Notes under the pieces: model-generated
The model's input: the letters and a program-made list of their open reading frames with translations, nothing else
Databases searched by the model: none
Told to the model about the DNA's origin: nothing
Assembly: GCF_002807055.1 (NCBI RefSeq)
Contig: NZ_NIXN01000003.1
Coordinates: 124,001 to 188,000 of the forward strand
Direction of reading: 5' to 3'
Source: Confluentibacter citreus
GTDB lineage: Bacteria; Bacteroidota; Bacteroidia; Flavobacteriales; Flavobacteriaceae
Length of the DNA: 64,000 nt
Shown here: positions 8,722-17,874 of the stretch, in pieces
How positions within the stretch are numbered: position 1 is the first letter of the stretch
How the letters are laid out: every line of letters starts with the position of its first letter
Made by a program: the position numbers and the translations under genes

Positions 8722-10422
8722 ATGTCGCAATTATCAGAACACGAACTTGTACGAAGAGAGAAATTAACAAAATTACGCGAAATGGGTATTAATCCGTATC
8801 CTGCCGATTTATTTCCGGTATCTCATAATTCAAAGCAAATTAAGGACGATTTCAAGGAAGATGCTAAGGTTGTGATTGCTGGGAGATTAATGTCCCGTCG
8901 TATTCAAGGGAATGCTAGTTTTGCTGAATTACAAGATGGCGAAGGCAGGATACAAGTGTATTTTAATAGGGACGAAATTTGTGAAGGTGAGGACAAAACC
9001 AAATATAATGAGGTCTATAAAAAGCTTTTGGATATAGGTGATTTTGTGGGTGTAGAAGGTGTATTATTTATCACCAAAGTAGGCGAAAAAACGGTTAAGG
9101 TAAAAGACTTTACCTTACTTAGTAAATCGTTAAAACCATTACCATTACCAAGAACCGATGCAGAAGGCAATGTACATGATGCGTTTACAGACCCTGAGCA
9201 ACGTTACAGACAGCGTTATGCCGATTTAGTGGTAAACCCACATGTAAAAGAAGTATTTGTAAAACGCACCAAACTCTTTAATGCCATGCGTGGTTTTTTT
9301 AACGATGCTGGATATTTTGAGGTTGAAACACCTGTGTTGCAACCCATTCCTGGTGGTGCTGCGGCGCGTCCGTTTATGACGCACCATAATGCCTTGGATA
9401 TTCCATTATACATGCGGATTGCTAACGAATTGTATTTAAAACGATTGATTGTTGGCGGTTTTGAAGGCGTCTATGAGTTTTCTAAAAACTTTAGAAACGA
9501 GGGCATGGACAGAACGCATAATCCGGAGTTTACGGCTATGGAAATTTATGTGGCCTATAAAGATTACAATTGGATGATGGATTTTTGTGAACGTTTACTG
9601 GAGCACTGTGCCATCGCTGTAAATGGAACCACTAAGGCGACGTTTGGCAACTATGATATTGATTTTAAAGCACCTTATGCCAGAGTAACCATGGCAGATT
9701 CCATAAAACAATTCACAGGATTTGATATTACGGGAAAAACGGAAGATGAGATTAGACTTGCCGCTAAAAGTATGGGCATTGCCGTAGATGAAACCATGGG
9801 AAAAGGCAAACTGATTGACGAAATTTTTGGCGAAAAATGCGAAGGCAACTATATACAGCCTACATTTATAACCGATTACCCAAAGGAAATGAGTCCGTTA
9901 TGCAAAGAGCATCGCGAAAATCCTGAACTAACAGAGCGATTTGAGTTAATGGTTTGTGGTAAGGAAATAGCGAATGCCTATTCTGAACTAAATGACCCTA
10001 TAGACCAACGCGAACGTTTTGAGCATCAAATGGAATTAGCCAAAAAAGGTGATGACGAAGCCACTGGTGTTATTGATTACGACTTTTTACGCGCCTTAGA
10101 ATATGGTATGCCGCCAACATCGGGCATGGGCATTGGTATGGACAGATTGATTATGTTTTTAACCAATAACCAATCCATACAGGAAGTATTGTTCTTTCCG
10201 CAAATGCGTCCAGAAAAAAAAGCTGTTGCCCTTAGCGATGAAGCAAAGGCAGTTTTCGAATTATTAAAAAAGGCGGAAAAATTGGAACTTAACGATTTAA
10301 AAATTCAATCTGGTTTGTCCAATAAAAAATGGGATGTATCAATTAAAGAACTTACCAAAAATAATTTAGCAAAAGTCGACAAAGCAACAGATGGAAGTCT
10401 TTTTGTGACAATTATTGTTTAA
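8722..10422 (+). CDS. lysS: Lysyl-tRNA synthetase (class II)
   Basis: Charges tRNA-Lys. An N-terminal OB-fold anticodon-binding domain (about 55-150) is followed by the class II catalytic core. Motif 2 is in FSKNFRNEGMDRTHNPEFTA (about 251-270) and motif 3 in GMPPTSGMGIGMDRLIMFLT (about 465-484). At 566 aa it is longer than the roughly 500-aa E. coli enzyme because of a C-terminal extension of about 65 residues (LELNDLKIQSGLSNKKWDVS and following), an extension I associate with Bacteroidota LysS. It is monocistronic by spacing. Confidence 0.97.
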   Translation: MSQLSEHELVRREKLTKLREMGINPYPADLFPVSHNSKQIKDDFKEDAKVVIAGRLMSRRIQGNASFAELQDGEGRIQVYFNRDEICEGEDKTKYNEVYKKLLDIGDFVGVEGVLFITKVGEKTVKVKDFTLLSKSLKPLPLPRTDAEGNVHDAFTDPEQRYRQRYADLVVNPHVKEVFVKRTKLFNAMRGFFNDAGYFEVETPVLQPIPGGAAARPFMTHHNALDIPLYMRIANELYLKRLIVGGFEGVYEFSKNFRNEGMDRTHNPEFTAMEIYVAYKDYNWMMDFCERLLEHCAIAVNGTTKATFGNYDIDFKAPYARVTMADSIKQFTGFDITGKTEDEIRLAAKSMGIAVDETMGKGKLIDEIFGEKCEGNYIQPTFITDYPKEMSPLCKEHRENPELTERFELMVCGKEIANAYSELNDPIDQRERFEHQMELAKKGDDEATGVIDYDFLRALEYGMPPTSGMGIGMDRLIMFLTNNQSIQEVLFFPQMRPEKKAVALSDEAKAVFELLKKAEKLELNDLKIQSGLSNKKWDVSIKELTKNNLAKVDKATDGSLFVTIIV

Positions 10423-10485
10423 TATTTTTAAAAATCGTCAGAATAAACAGTATCTTTAGGAATACAACCAAACTAAAATGCTGCA

Positions 10486-12546
10486 ATGCCAAAAAATTTA
10501 ATAAAAAATAGATTTTTAAATTTCTTGCCCATTACCTCTTTTTTGGTTCTTGTTACATTAATTCTTATTGTATACAAAATTGCTTTAGACAGGCATCATT
10601 CTTTAGTAAAGGCGCAAGTTTATGAAACTGGCGCTCTATTGTCTAAAGAGTTGAAGAACATAGTTAATTCCGATATATCCAATCTTGAAAATCTTAAATA
10701 CAGGTTAGAGTTTACAAATGGTAGCTATTATGAGAATTGGGAACATGATGCCAATTTATTATTAAAACAGAATGCCTCCTTTATATTTATAGAATGGATT
10801 GATAGTTCAATGATCATTAAAAAAATCAATCCCTACAAAGAGAATGTTGAAGCCCTAGGCTTAGATATTTCAACTCTTGATTACAGAAGGGATGAATGGA
10901 TTAAACATTCCAAAAATGGCAAAACCAATATAACATCTTGGCTAAAACTTACGCAACAGGGACACTCCTTTCTTGTTGATGTACCTGTATATTTCAATGA
11001 TCGGTTTCAAGGAACCATAACAGGCGGCATGGATTTTAGTACAAACTTCAATAGATTTGTTAATTACCTAGAAAACCAGTACAGTATCGAACTTTATGAC
11101 GACAAAGGAAATCTATTTTATGAAGTAAACCGAGATATAAAACATAAAACTAAAAGAGATATTGTTTATACTACTAAAATAGAAGTAGATGAATCGGATA
11201 GACAATCCTGGCATTTAAACGTATTCCCTACTGAAAAATTATTATTGGAAGAAGCCTTATACACTAAAAATATGGCCTTTATTGTTGGTCTATTTTTATC
11301 TATTATTGTGTCTCTACTTGTCCATTTTTACTTAAAAGCACAAAAAGGCAGTATACTTGCCAAGAAATCCAATTTAGCTTTAAAAAGAGCTAACAAGAAT
11401 CTTAACAATGCTCGAAAAAATGCAGAAAAAGCATCACAAGCTAAAACAGATTTTCTGTCGAATATGAGTCATGAAATAAGAACACCATTGCATGCCATTC
11501 TAGGGTTTATTCAATTATTAAAAAATAGTAAATTAAACAAAACAAATAGAGAATATATCGATTTAATGGATATGTCTTCCAGCAACCTCTTAAATCTTAT
11601 AAATGATATTCTAGATATAGACAAAATAGAATCGGGCAATATCGAATTAAACGAAATGGTATTCAACCCCTTGGAGAAAATAAAAGAACTTGTAGAGATC
11701 AACCAATTTCTTTTCTTGAAAAAGAATTTATATTTAAAAACAAATTTAAAAAACACATTAGGTTTAAACGTTTTAGGGGATCAAAACAAAATGCTTCAAA
11801 TTACAAGCAACATCCTTAAGAATGCCTTGAAGTTCACCAATAAAGGAGGCGTTTTGTTGACGTATAGCGAAATAGAATTAGAGAATGAATTACTTCAAAC
11901 ACATATTATTATTGAAGACACAGGGGTTGGCATTGCAGAAGATAAAATTGATACTATTTTTAACAGGTTTACACAAATTGATATCAGTACAAAAAAACAA
12001 TATGAAGGCAGTGGTTTAGGATTGGCCATTTCTAAACATTTAGTAACTATGATGGGTGGAGAAATATCTCTTGAAAGTGAACCAAATATAGGCTCAAAAT
12101 TCAAAATATCCCTCACATTTAAAATTGCAAAAAATCAGGAAAAGGAACATTTAATAGACATTAAAAAAAATATTAATCTACCAGATCTTAAAGTTTTAAT
12201 AGTTGATGACAATAATGTGAATATTATTGTTCTAAAAAAACTTCTTGAGAGTATAGGCGTAAAAGCCGATACAGCAGAAAATGGAAAAATTGCTTTACAA
12301 AAAGTACAACAAAAAAATTATCAATTAATTTTCATGGACATACATATGCCAGAAATGGATGGTTTTGAGGCGACAAAATTGATAAGAAATCAAAATAAAG
12401 AGGTTATTATTTTTGGTCTTTCGGCCAATGTTACTACTGAGGCCATCAATAAAGCTATCTTTAGTGGAATGAACAACTACCTTCCAAAACCCTTTGAAAA
12501 AGAGCTACTTTATAAAATGCTACTATTTCACTTTAACAAAGGTTAA
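10486..12546 (+). CDS. Membrane-bound hybrid sensor histidine kinase
   Basis: A hybrid two-component kinase of 686 aa. TM1 is at about 14-34, followed by a periplasmic sensor region of about 215 residues and TM2 at about 263-283. A linker helix leads to the HisKA domain with SNMSHEIRTPLH (phospho-His about 329). A HATPase domain follows (GVGIAEDKI; GSGLGLAI). The C-terminal receiver domain has VDDNNVN and the phospho-acceptor Asp in IFMDIHMPEMDG (about 617). There is no output or Hpt domain, so phosphotransfer must use other proteins; an Hpt gene lies at 63.2 kb, but any link is speculative. No response regulator is adjacent. The gene ends at a strong terminator. Confidence 0.93.
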   Translation: MPKNLIKNRFLNFLPITSFLVLVTLILIVYKIALDRHHSLVKAQVYETGALLSKELKNIVNSDISNLENLKYRLEFTNGSYYENWEHDANLLLKQNASFIFIEWIDSSMIIKKINPYKENVEALGLDISTLDYRRDEWIKHSKNGKTNITSWLKLTQQGHSFLVDVPVYFNDRFQGTITGGMDFSTNFNRFVNYLENQYSIELYDDKGNLFYEVNRDIKHKTKRDIVYTTKIEVDESDRQSWHLNVFPTEKLLLEEALYTKNMAFIVGLFLSIIVSLLVHFYLKAQKGSILAKKSNLALKRANKNLNNARKNAEKASQAKTDFLSNMSHEIRTPLHAILGFIQLLKNSKLNKTNREYIDLMDMSSSNLLNLINDILDIDKIESGNIELNEMVFNPLEKIKELVEINQFLFLKKNLYLKTNLKNTLGLNVLGDQNKMLQITSNILKNALKFTNKGGVLLTYSEIELENELLQTHIIIEDTGVGIAEDKIDTIFNRFTQIDISTKKQYEGSGLGLAISKHLVTMMGGEISLESEPNIGSKFKISLTFKIAKNQEKEHLIDIKKNINLPDLKVLIVDDNNVNIIVLKKLLESIGVKADTAENGKIALQKVQQKNYQLIFMDIHMPEMDGFEATKLIRNQNKEVIIFGLSANVTTEAINKAIFSGMNNYLPKPFEKELLYKMLLFHFNKG

Positions 12547-12570
12547 TTTACTTGATCATTTTTAACACAA

Positions 12571-12604
12571 AAAAACCCCATAACTTAAGAATTATGGGGT
12601 TTTT
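12571..12604 (+). terminator. Intrinsic terminator after the hybrid kinase
   Basis: AAAAACCCCATAA (12571-12583) pairs perfectly with TTATGGGGTTTTT (12592-12604) around an 8-nt loop and ends in a T run. The A and T tracts make it usable in both directions. Confidence 0.88.
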
Positions 12605-12979
12605 ACTAACTAACCAACTAAACTTTATTAATTTACTATTAAACCAAATAATTTTTTGACTATTTTATGTTTTAAATAAATTCTTATACAAATAGACAAA
12701 ATTAGTTCGAAGTGTTAAAATCAATTTAGAAATGTTTAACACTATTCCTTTAAATTTTACATTTTTATTAAGAATAATAAATTTAAAGTGTTAAATTTTT
12801 AAGATATTGTTACTCATGTTTTTTTCTCTTAATGTTGTTATTACTGTGAATAGCCAACATAACTCCTTCTCTTTAAAAAACTTAACTCTTGTTAATTTAG
12901 AGTTAAAAAAGGTATATGCCTTAAACCATTGAAATTTTATAAAGTCTTACTAGCAAACAAACCCATAATACTATAAGAC
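12605..12979. other. Gene-free AT-rich gap with an AGTGTTAAA motif
   Basis: About 375 bp with no convincing gene. The 9-mer AGTGTTAAA occurs at 12711-12719, inverted (TTTAACACT) at 12735-12743, and again at 12787-12795, which could be a regulator site for the gene at 12980. An ORF of 38 codons at 12816-12932 has no family or ribosome-binding support. Confidence 0.4.
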
Positions 12980-13465
12980 ATGAAAAAATTATTATTAATT
13001 ACCTTAACTTTAATATCTATTCAAGGTATCGCTCAACAAAGAATGCAACGTCCAGAGAGAAAAGAAATATCTCAGAAAATGATGGTGCTAACACCTGAAG
13101 AGTCTGCTGGATTACAAACCAAAAGAATGACATTACATTTAGATTTAAATGAATTCCAACAAAAAGAAATCTATAAAATAAATTTAGCAAATGCCACTAA
13201 AAGACAATCAACTATGGAAGCCAATAGGGCCAAAAGAGAAAGTGGCACTATAGAGAAACCTACCAAAGAGGCCTATTTAAGAAGAGCAAATGATAGATTA
13301 GATGACCAAATTTCTACAAAACTAAAAATGAATATCATTTTAAATGCTGAGCAACGCGCAAAATGGGACAACGCTCAAGCACACATGGAAAATAGATTTG
13401 ACAAAGTGATGAGACATAACAAACGCTTTGCACAAAATAATAATTTTAGAAATAGAAGATTTTAA
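12980..13465 (+). CDS. Spy/CpxP-like secreted protein
   Basis: A 161-aa predicted periplasmic protein. The signal peptide covers residues 1-18 (ending GIAQ). The helical mature part has LTPEESAGLQTKRMTLHLDL near 36-55 and ILNAEQRAKWDNAQ near 118, matching the LTxxQ-style repeats of Spy/CpxP-type periplasmic chaperones and metal-stress proteins. Assignment rests on these motifs and on size; the substrate is unknown. It is rich in Arg, Lys and Met (RMQRPERKE; RNRRF). It is followed by a terminator and is monocistronic. Confidence 0.7.
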   Translation: MKKLLLITLTLISIQGIAQQRMQRPERKEISQKMMVLTPEESAGLQTKRMTLHLDLNEFQQKEIYKINLANATKRQSTMEANRAKRESGTIEKPTKEAYLRRANDRLDDQISTKLKMNIILNAEQRAKWDNAQAHMENRFDKVMRHNKRFAQNNNFRNRRF

Positions 13466-13506
13466 ATTGAGTTATTGATTTTAGTTAGATTCTAAGTTTA
13501 GTGATT

Positions 13507-13532
13507 AAAGCATTTCCTTCCGGAAATGCTTT
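13507..13532. terminator. Terminator between convergent genes
   Basis: AAAGCATTTCC (13507-13517) pairs with GGAAATGCTTT (13522-13532) around a 4-nt loop. A T run follows on the + strand, so it ends the Spy-like gene's transcript. hemL converges on it from the other side. Confidence 0.85.
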
Positions 13533-13535
13533 TTT

Positions 13536-14822
13536 TTATAAAGTCTTAGCTACATTATTGATAGCATTAATAGTATAGTCTAGATCCTCGTAGGATAACG
13601 CATCAGTGATAAACCAAGTTTCAAAAGCACTAGGCGCAATATAAATGCCTTCATGCAACAACCCATGAAAGAACTTTTTAAACCTATCATTGTTACCATT
13701 CGCAGCCGTTTCCAAATCAATAACAGCATCTTTATCAAAGTGAACGGAAATCATGGAGCCAACTCTGTTTATGGTATGGACAACCTTATTTTTATTCAAA
13801 ACATTAGCAATCCCTGTATGTAAATATTCGGTTTTTTCATTCAATCGATTAAAAACCTCTGCATCATTATTTAATTCTGTAAGCATCGCCAACCCTGCAG
13901 CCATAGCTAAGGGATTTCCACTTAATGTTCCCGCTTGATAAACGGGACCAACAGGCGCTAAATAATTCATGATTTCTTCTCTTGCCGCAAACGCACCTAC
14001 TGGTAGCCCTCCTCCTATTACTTTTCCGAAACAAACAATATCCGCCTCGATATTATAAAGCTCTTGAGCACCACCTTTAGCCAATCTGAAGCCAGTCATC
14101 ACCTCATCAAAAACCAATAGAATATTATTGGCATCACATAATTCCCTTAATGCCTGTAAAAACCCTTCTTTAGGAGGCACACAACCCATATTGCCAGCAA
14201 CCGGCTCTATAATAATACAAGCAATTTCATTGGGATTGGCTTCAATTAATTGTTTGACGTTTTCAATGTCATTGTATCTCGCAAGTAAGGTATCTTTTGC
14301 AGTGCCTTTTGTAACACCGGGACTATTGGGTGTTCCAAACGTACTGGCACCACTACCTGCTTGGATTAAAAATGAATCGCTATGCCCATGGTAACACCCA
14401 GCAAACTTGATTATTTTATCTTTATTGGTGTAACCTCTCGCTAATCTAACGGCACTCATACAGGCTTCCGTTCCAGAATTAACAAACCGAATTTTATCAA
14501 TATTTGGCACCATAGAAACTGCCAATTCCGCTATTTTGGTTTCAATTTCCGTAGGCATACCAAAAGAAGTGCCTTTTTTAGCCTTTTCTATAACGGCATC
14601 AACAACTGGCTGATACGCATGACCTAATACCATCGGCCCCCAAGAATTGATATAATCAATTAAACGGTTACCATCTTCATCATATAAATAAGCACCTTTT
14701 GCTTCTTTTACGAAAATTGGAGTTCCCCCTACACCTTTAAAAGCTCTTACTGGCGAATTAACACCTCCGGGAATAACGCGTTCTGCCTCAGCAAACAAGG
14801 CACTACTTCGTTTGTAAATCAT
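13536..14822 (-). CDS. hemL: Glutamate-1-semialdehyde 2,1-aminomutase
   Basis: Converts glutamate-1-semialdehyde to 5-aminolevulinate in the C5 route to haem. A full-length PLP fold-type I aminotransferase of 428 aa. The PLP lysine is in [15 protein letters not shown] (K267). [15 protein letters not shown] near 116-130 and YHGHSDSF near 144-151 are further family blocks. It starts 3 bp after the preceding glucosaminidase gene's stop, so it is probably the last gene of a minus-strand operon. hemA is not in the window. Confidence 0.96.
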   Translation of the reverse strand: MIYKRSSALFAEAERVIPGGVNSPVRAFKGVGGTPIFVKEAKGAYLYDEDGNRLIDYINSWGPMVLGHAYQPVVDAVIEKAKKGTSFGMPTEIETKIAELAVSMVPNIDKIRFVNSGTEACMSAVRLARGYTNKDKIIKFAGCYHGHSDSFLIQAGSGASTFGTPNSPGVTKGTAKDTLLARYNDIENVKQLIEANPNEIACIIIEPVAGNMGCVPPKEGFLQALRELCDANNILLVFDEVMTGFRLAKGGAQELYNIEADIVCFGKVIGGGLPVGAFAAREEIMNYLAPVGPVYQAGTLSGNPLAMAAGLAMLTELNNDAEVFNRLNEKTEYLHTGIANVLNKNKVVHTINRVGSMISVHFDKDAVIDLETAANGNNDRFKKFFHGLLHEGIYIAPSAFETWFITDALSYEDLDYTINAINNVAKTL

Positions 14823-14825
14823 ATA

Positions 14826-15656
14826 TTAAAGGTTTTTTGATGGTTTTATCAATAATTCCTGTCCGATGCTCAATGCATTGTCTCTTAAACCATTCATATC
14901 TTGAAGTTCTTTAACCGTCATATTATACTTTTTGGAAATAGAATACAAAGTATCCCCTTTTACCACGGTATATGTGGTACTTCCTGTTTTATTGGATACC
15001 ACGGTTTTTTCATATTTATAGCCAACAACGGCTTCATCTAATTTATGCAACTCATAACGCTCTATGAGGCTAATTAATTTGTCCGGATATTTTCTATCGG
15101 TTGCATAACCCGCCGCTTTTAATTCTTTAGCCCAAGCCTCGTAATCATTCTTTTTTAAATTGAACAACTTTGAATACCTAGGCCTTGTGGTTAAAAACAG
15201 AGAATGGTCTCTATAAGAATATTTAGCATCCACATATTTTCTGAAACATTCTTGCGCAGCATCATCGTCATGATGAATTCTGTCCCCCGTCCAATCATGA
15301 CATTTGATTCCAAAATGGTTATTAGCCTCTACAGAAAGCCTTCCTTTCCCTGAATTAGACTCCAGAATACCTTGTGCTATGGTAATACTAGCTGGAATGC
15401 CATACAAACGCATTTCTTCTTGGGCAATCGCACTAAATGTGGCTATATAATCTTCAGTAGAACTTATAGGTTTATTAGTTTCTGTGTTATTGGTTTGTTC
15501 TTTGTTTTCTCTAATTACAGGTTTATCCTCAGACTTTTCCTGAATGACAACACGCTCTGTATTTGTTTTTCTAGGATCTTTTTTTCTAGCTGCTTCTTTT
15601 TTAGAACCACAGCTAAACACCATACATGCTACTAATATAAGCACTACTTTGTTCAT
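14826..15656 (-). CDS. Glucosaminidase-LysM lipoprotein
   Basis: A predicted peptidoglycan N-acetylglucosaminidase. I use the ATG at 15656, giving MNKVVLILVACMVFSC with lipobox VFSC; the longer reading would begin at a TTG inside the upstream gene. A low-complexity K/E/N-rich linker (about 20-70) leads to a glucosaminidase (FlgJ-like, GH73) domain with the probable catalytic Glu in QGILESNSGKG, then NHFGIKC and YRDHSLFL. A C-terminal LysM domain (about 230-275, YTVVKGDTLYSISKKYNMTV) would bind glycan. It sits between the PLP deaminase and hemL on one strand. Confidence 0.92.
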   Translation of the reverse strand: MNKVVLILVACMVFSCGSKKEAARKKDPRKTNTERVVIQEKSEDKPVIRENKEQTNNTETNKPISSTEDYIATFSAIAQEEMRLYGIPASITIAQGILESNSGKGRLSVEANNHFGIKCHDWTGDRIHHDDDAAQECFRKYVDAKYSYRDHSLFLTTRPRYSKLFNLKKNDYEAWAKELKAAGYATDRKYPDKLISLIERYELHKLDEAVVGYKYEKTVVSNKTGSTTYTVVKGDTLYSISKKYNMTVKELQDMNGLRDNALSIGQELLIKPSKNL

Positions 15657-15660
15657 GTCT

Positions 15661-16551
15661 TTATTCAATTAACGGTAAGTTTTTTTGTTTTAATGTATTA
15701 TTCATACCTTCTATACCTTGCAATCCGCCGGTATGTATGGCTAAAATTCTTGACCCTTTTGGAAAATAGCCTTTTTGAATTAAATCAAAAATCCCAAACA
15801 TCATTTTTCCAGTATAAACGGGGTCTAACTGAATATGTTGTTGTTCTTTAAACGCATTTATAAAACGAATTAACTCCAAATTAATTTTGGCATACCCCCC
15901 AAAATGATAATCCGTGATAAGTTTCCAATTAGGTTTGGATACAAATTTACTAATATCTTCTTGTAAAAAAGAACCTTTTAAGGCAGGAAAGCCTAAAACT
16001 TGTTGACTAGGTTGTGAACAATTTATGAGTCCACTAACAGTCCCACCCGTCCCAACTGAAGTACATATATAATTAAAATCTACATCCATTTCAGTTAATA
16101 TTTCCTCGCAACCTTTTACAGCTAACACATTTGTTCCGCCTTCGGGAATTATATAATAATCCTGATAGTCATTTATTAATTTATCTGTTCTATAAGCTTC
16201 CCTTGTAACAAATTCGAATTGCATACCATGGTTTTTCGCAAATGAAAGCGTCGCATTATCATCTATTCTGTCTTTTAACTCATCTCCCCTAATGATGCCC
16301 AAGGTTTCGAAACCAAACATGTGTCCGGCATAAGCAACGGCCGCAATATGATTGGAATAAGCACCGCCAAAAGTGAGTAGTTTTTTAAAGCCTTTTTTTT
16401 GAGCTTCTTCAATATTATATTTCAGTTTTCTGTATTTGTTGCCCGAAACGAATGGATGGATCTCGTCTTCACGTTTTAAAAATAATTCAACACCGAATTC
16501 AGGAGGTAAATTAATTTTCTGGTTAAGGCTTTTATGTAATTGGAACATCAT
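15661..16551 (-). CDS. ACC deaminase/D-cysteine desulfhydrase-family PLP enzyme
   Basis: A fold-type II PLP enzyme of 296 aa. The PLP lysine is in FVSGNKYRKLKY (K39). GGAYSNHIAAVAYAG holds the nucleophile/substrate Ser region, and TSVGTGGTVSGL is the phosphate-binding loop. Family members deaminate 1-aminocyclopropane-1-carboxylate or desulfhydrate D-cysteine, and the sequence as read does not decide between them. It overlaps the upstream HEKIH membrane protein by 20 bp, and the glucosaminidase gene begins just after its stop, so it lies within an operon. Confidence 0.88.
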   Translation of the reverse strand: MMFQLHKSLNQKINLPPEFGVELFLKREDEIHPFVSGNKYRKLKYNIEEAQKKGFKKLLTFGGAYSNHIAAVAYAGHMFGFETLGIIRGDELKDRIDDNATLSFAKNHGMQFEFVTREAYRTDKLINDYQDYYIIPEGGTNVLAVKGCEEILTEMDVDFNYICTSVGTGGTVSGLINCSQPSQQVLGFPALKGSFLQEDISKFVSKPNWKLITDYHFGGYAKINLELIRFINAFKEQQHIQLDPVYTGKMMFGIFDLIQKGYFPKGSRILAIHTGGLQGIEGMNNTLKQKNLPLIE

Positions 16552-16879
16552 GGTTGCGAATATACTGTAAAAAACACCAAAAAGACCTGTGATTTAGATA
16601 GTCTAAATTCGATTCATTTTTATAAGCCTCACGTTCAAACGAAATGTTTCTATAAGCTAAATGCCATGTTTTATATTGATACAATCTCACTAAAAATTCA
16701 ACAATATAAAACACATAAAAGGGTACAATTAACAACTCCCATTGTTGTCTTAAATGAATTTTTTCATGGTTCAACAAACAAGTATCCTTTCTTAAATGCG
16801 TATGCTTTAAAAACACAAATGGAAAAAAAGCAAAGCCAGTATAACCTTTGGGCACTAAATATTTAGAAACTACAACCAT
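16532..16879 (-). CDS. Small membrane protein with HExxH-like motif
   Basis: A 115-aa protein with two hydrophobic segments (about 12-26 and 52-68) and the motif NHEKIHLRQQ (about 37-46). The motif resembles the zinc-binding helix of M56/BlaR1-type metalloproteases, but the protein is far too short for a full M56 domain. Similar short proteins occur in flavobacteria without an assigned function. It overlaps the PLP deaminase start by 20 bp, so translation is probably coupled. Proteolytic activity is not established. Confidence 0.75.
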   Translation of the reverse strand: MVVVSKYLVPKGYTGFAFFPFVFLKHTHLRKDTCLLNHEKIHLRQQWELLIVPFYVFYIVEFLVRLYQYKTWHLAYRNISFEREAYKNESNLDYLNHRSFWCFLQYIRNHDVPIT

Positions 16880-16914
16880 TCGTTAACACGTTCAAAAAAT
16901 AATCGAATTTACAT

Positions 16915-16922
16915 TATCTTTG
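16915..16922 (+). promoter_or_regulatory. TAnnTTTG box for the DUF5522 gene, possible leaderless start
   Basis: TATCTTTG ends 7 nt before the ATG at 16930, so transcription may start at the start codon itself. No Shine-Dalgarno sequence could fit. Confidence 0.5.
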
Positions 16923-16929
16923 TTATATT

Positions 16930-17091
16930 ATGAAGAAAATAATACCTGTTGAAGAAGATGATTTTTACCTAACACCCGAAGGTTACAGGTGCTTTACGGA
17001 ACAATATCTTTTAAAACGAGGGTATTGTTGTGAAAGTGCTTGTAGACATTGCCCCTATGGCTATGATAAAAAAAATAGTTATAGAAATTAG
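16930..17091 (+). CDS. DUF5522 small Cys-rich protein
   Basis: A 53-aa protein: MKKIIPVEEDDFYLTPEGYR, then CFTEQYLLKRGYCCESACRH, then CPYGYDKKNSYRN. The pattern GYCCxSxCxHCPYGY is the DUF5522 signature and could bind a metal or Fe-S cluster, which is inference from the cysteines. It is divergent from the HEKIH membrane gene and has its own promoter box directly upstream. Confidence 0.88.
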   Translation: MKKIIPVEEDDFYLTPEGYRCFTEQYLLKRGYCCESACRHCPYGYDKKNSYRN

Positions 17092-17240
17092 ATTTGGAAT
17101 CCCTTAAACCCCAATCGGTTGGTATGATTCTTGATGCTAATAGAAATACTGAAAGTGTTTTAAAACCATTGCTATGAGTGTTTTAACCTTATGATTTCAG
17201 GAAAAAATTGTTAAAAAGAAAATTTAAAAACTAAACTACT

Positions 17241-17816
17241 ATGAAAAATGTATTCAAAACCGTGCCGCTTTTAGTTGTTCTATTTGTGGTAACATCATGC
17301 AGCTCTGTGCGTGTAGCAACAGATTACGATAAAAACGCCAATTTTGGGGCATACAAAACATTTGCCTTTTTTAAAAATGGCATCGATAAAGCCGAAATCA
17401 ACGATTTAGATAAACGCCGCATTCTTCGCGCAATAGAAACTGAGCTTTTAGCCAAAGGTTTTACAAAATCTGAAAACCCTGATTTGTTAGTGAGTATTTT
17501 TACCAAGTCCAACCAACGTGTTGATGTTTACAACAACAATTGGGGCATGGGCGGCTGGGGCTGGGGAGGCTTTGGTCCATGGGGTATGGGTGGTTTTTAC
17601 GGTCCTGGTTGGGGCTGGGGTTGGAACCAACCCAACGTATCTACCAGTACAGAAGGTGTTCTGTTTGTAGATTTATTGGATGCCAATAAAAAAGAATTGG
17701 TTTGGCAAGGTATGGGAACTGGATTTTTAAGCAGAAATATGGAACAAAAAGAAGAACGTATTAAAGAGTTTGTTTCAAAGATTATGCAAAAATATCCTCC
17801 GGGAGCACAACAATAA
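17241..17816 (+). CDS. DUF4136 lipoprotein with Gly/Trp-rich insert
   Basis: A 191-aa lipoprotein with lipobox VTSC (Cys about 20). The DUF4136 fold is supported by VRVATDYDKNANFGAYKTFA at the N-terminus, KGFTKSENPDLLVSIF in the middle, and KELVWQGMGTGFL near the end. Between residues about 101 and 133 lies a Gly/Trp/Pro-rich stretch (GMGGWGWGGFGPWG, GPGWGWGW) that varies widely in the family. Function is unknown; it probably faces the periplasm from a membrane anchor. It is monocistronic, with a strong terminator downstream. Confidence 0.88.
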   Translation: MKNVFKTVPLLVVLFVVTSCSSVRVATDYDKNANFGAYKTFAFFKNGIDKAEINDLDKRRILRAIETELLAKGFTKSENPDLLVSIFTKSNQRVDVYNNNWGMGGWGWGGFGPWGMGGFYGPGWGWGWNQPNVSTSTEGVLFVDLLDANKKELVWQGMGTGFLSRNMEQKEERIKEFVSKIMQKYPPGAQQ

Positions 17817-17825
17817 TGACAACAC

Positions 17826-17855
17826 AAAAAAGCAACTTTCTCAAGTTGCTTTTTT
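17826..17855. terminator. Bidirectional terminator
   Basis: AAAAAAGCAACTT (17826-17838) pairs with AAGTTGCTTTTTT (17843-17855) around TCTC. The A and T tracts serve both the DUF4136 gene and the convergent EEP gene. Confidence 0.9.
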
Positions 17856-17874
17856 GTTTTTATGGTTATTTTGT

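Noticed and set aside
12816-12932. A 38-codon ORF in the gap before the Spy-like gene
   Set aside because: No family, no signal or membrane pattern, no supporting ribosome-binding site or promoter box; its composition is like the rest of the gap.
16532-16879. A functional M56/BlaR1 peptidase, because of the HEKIH motif
   Set aside because: At 115 aa it lacks most of the M56 domain and any sensor part; only the motif and two hydrophobic segments are present.
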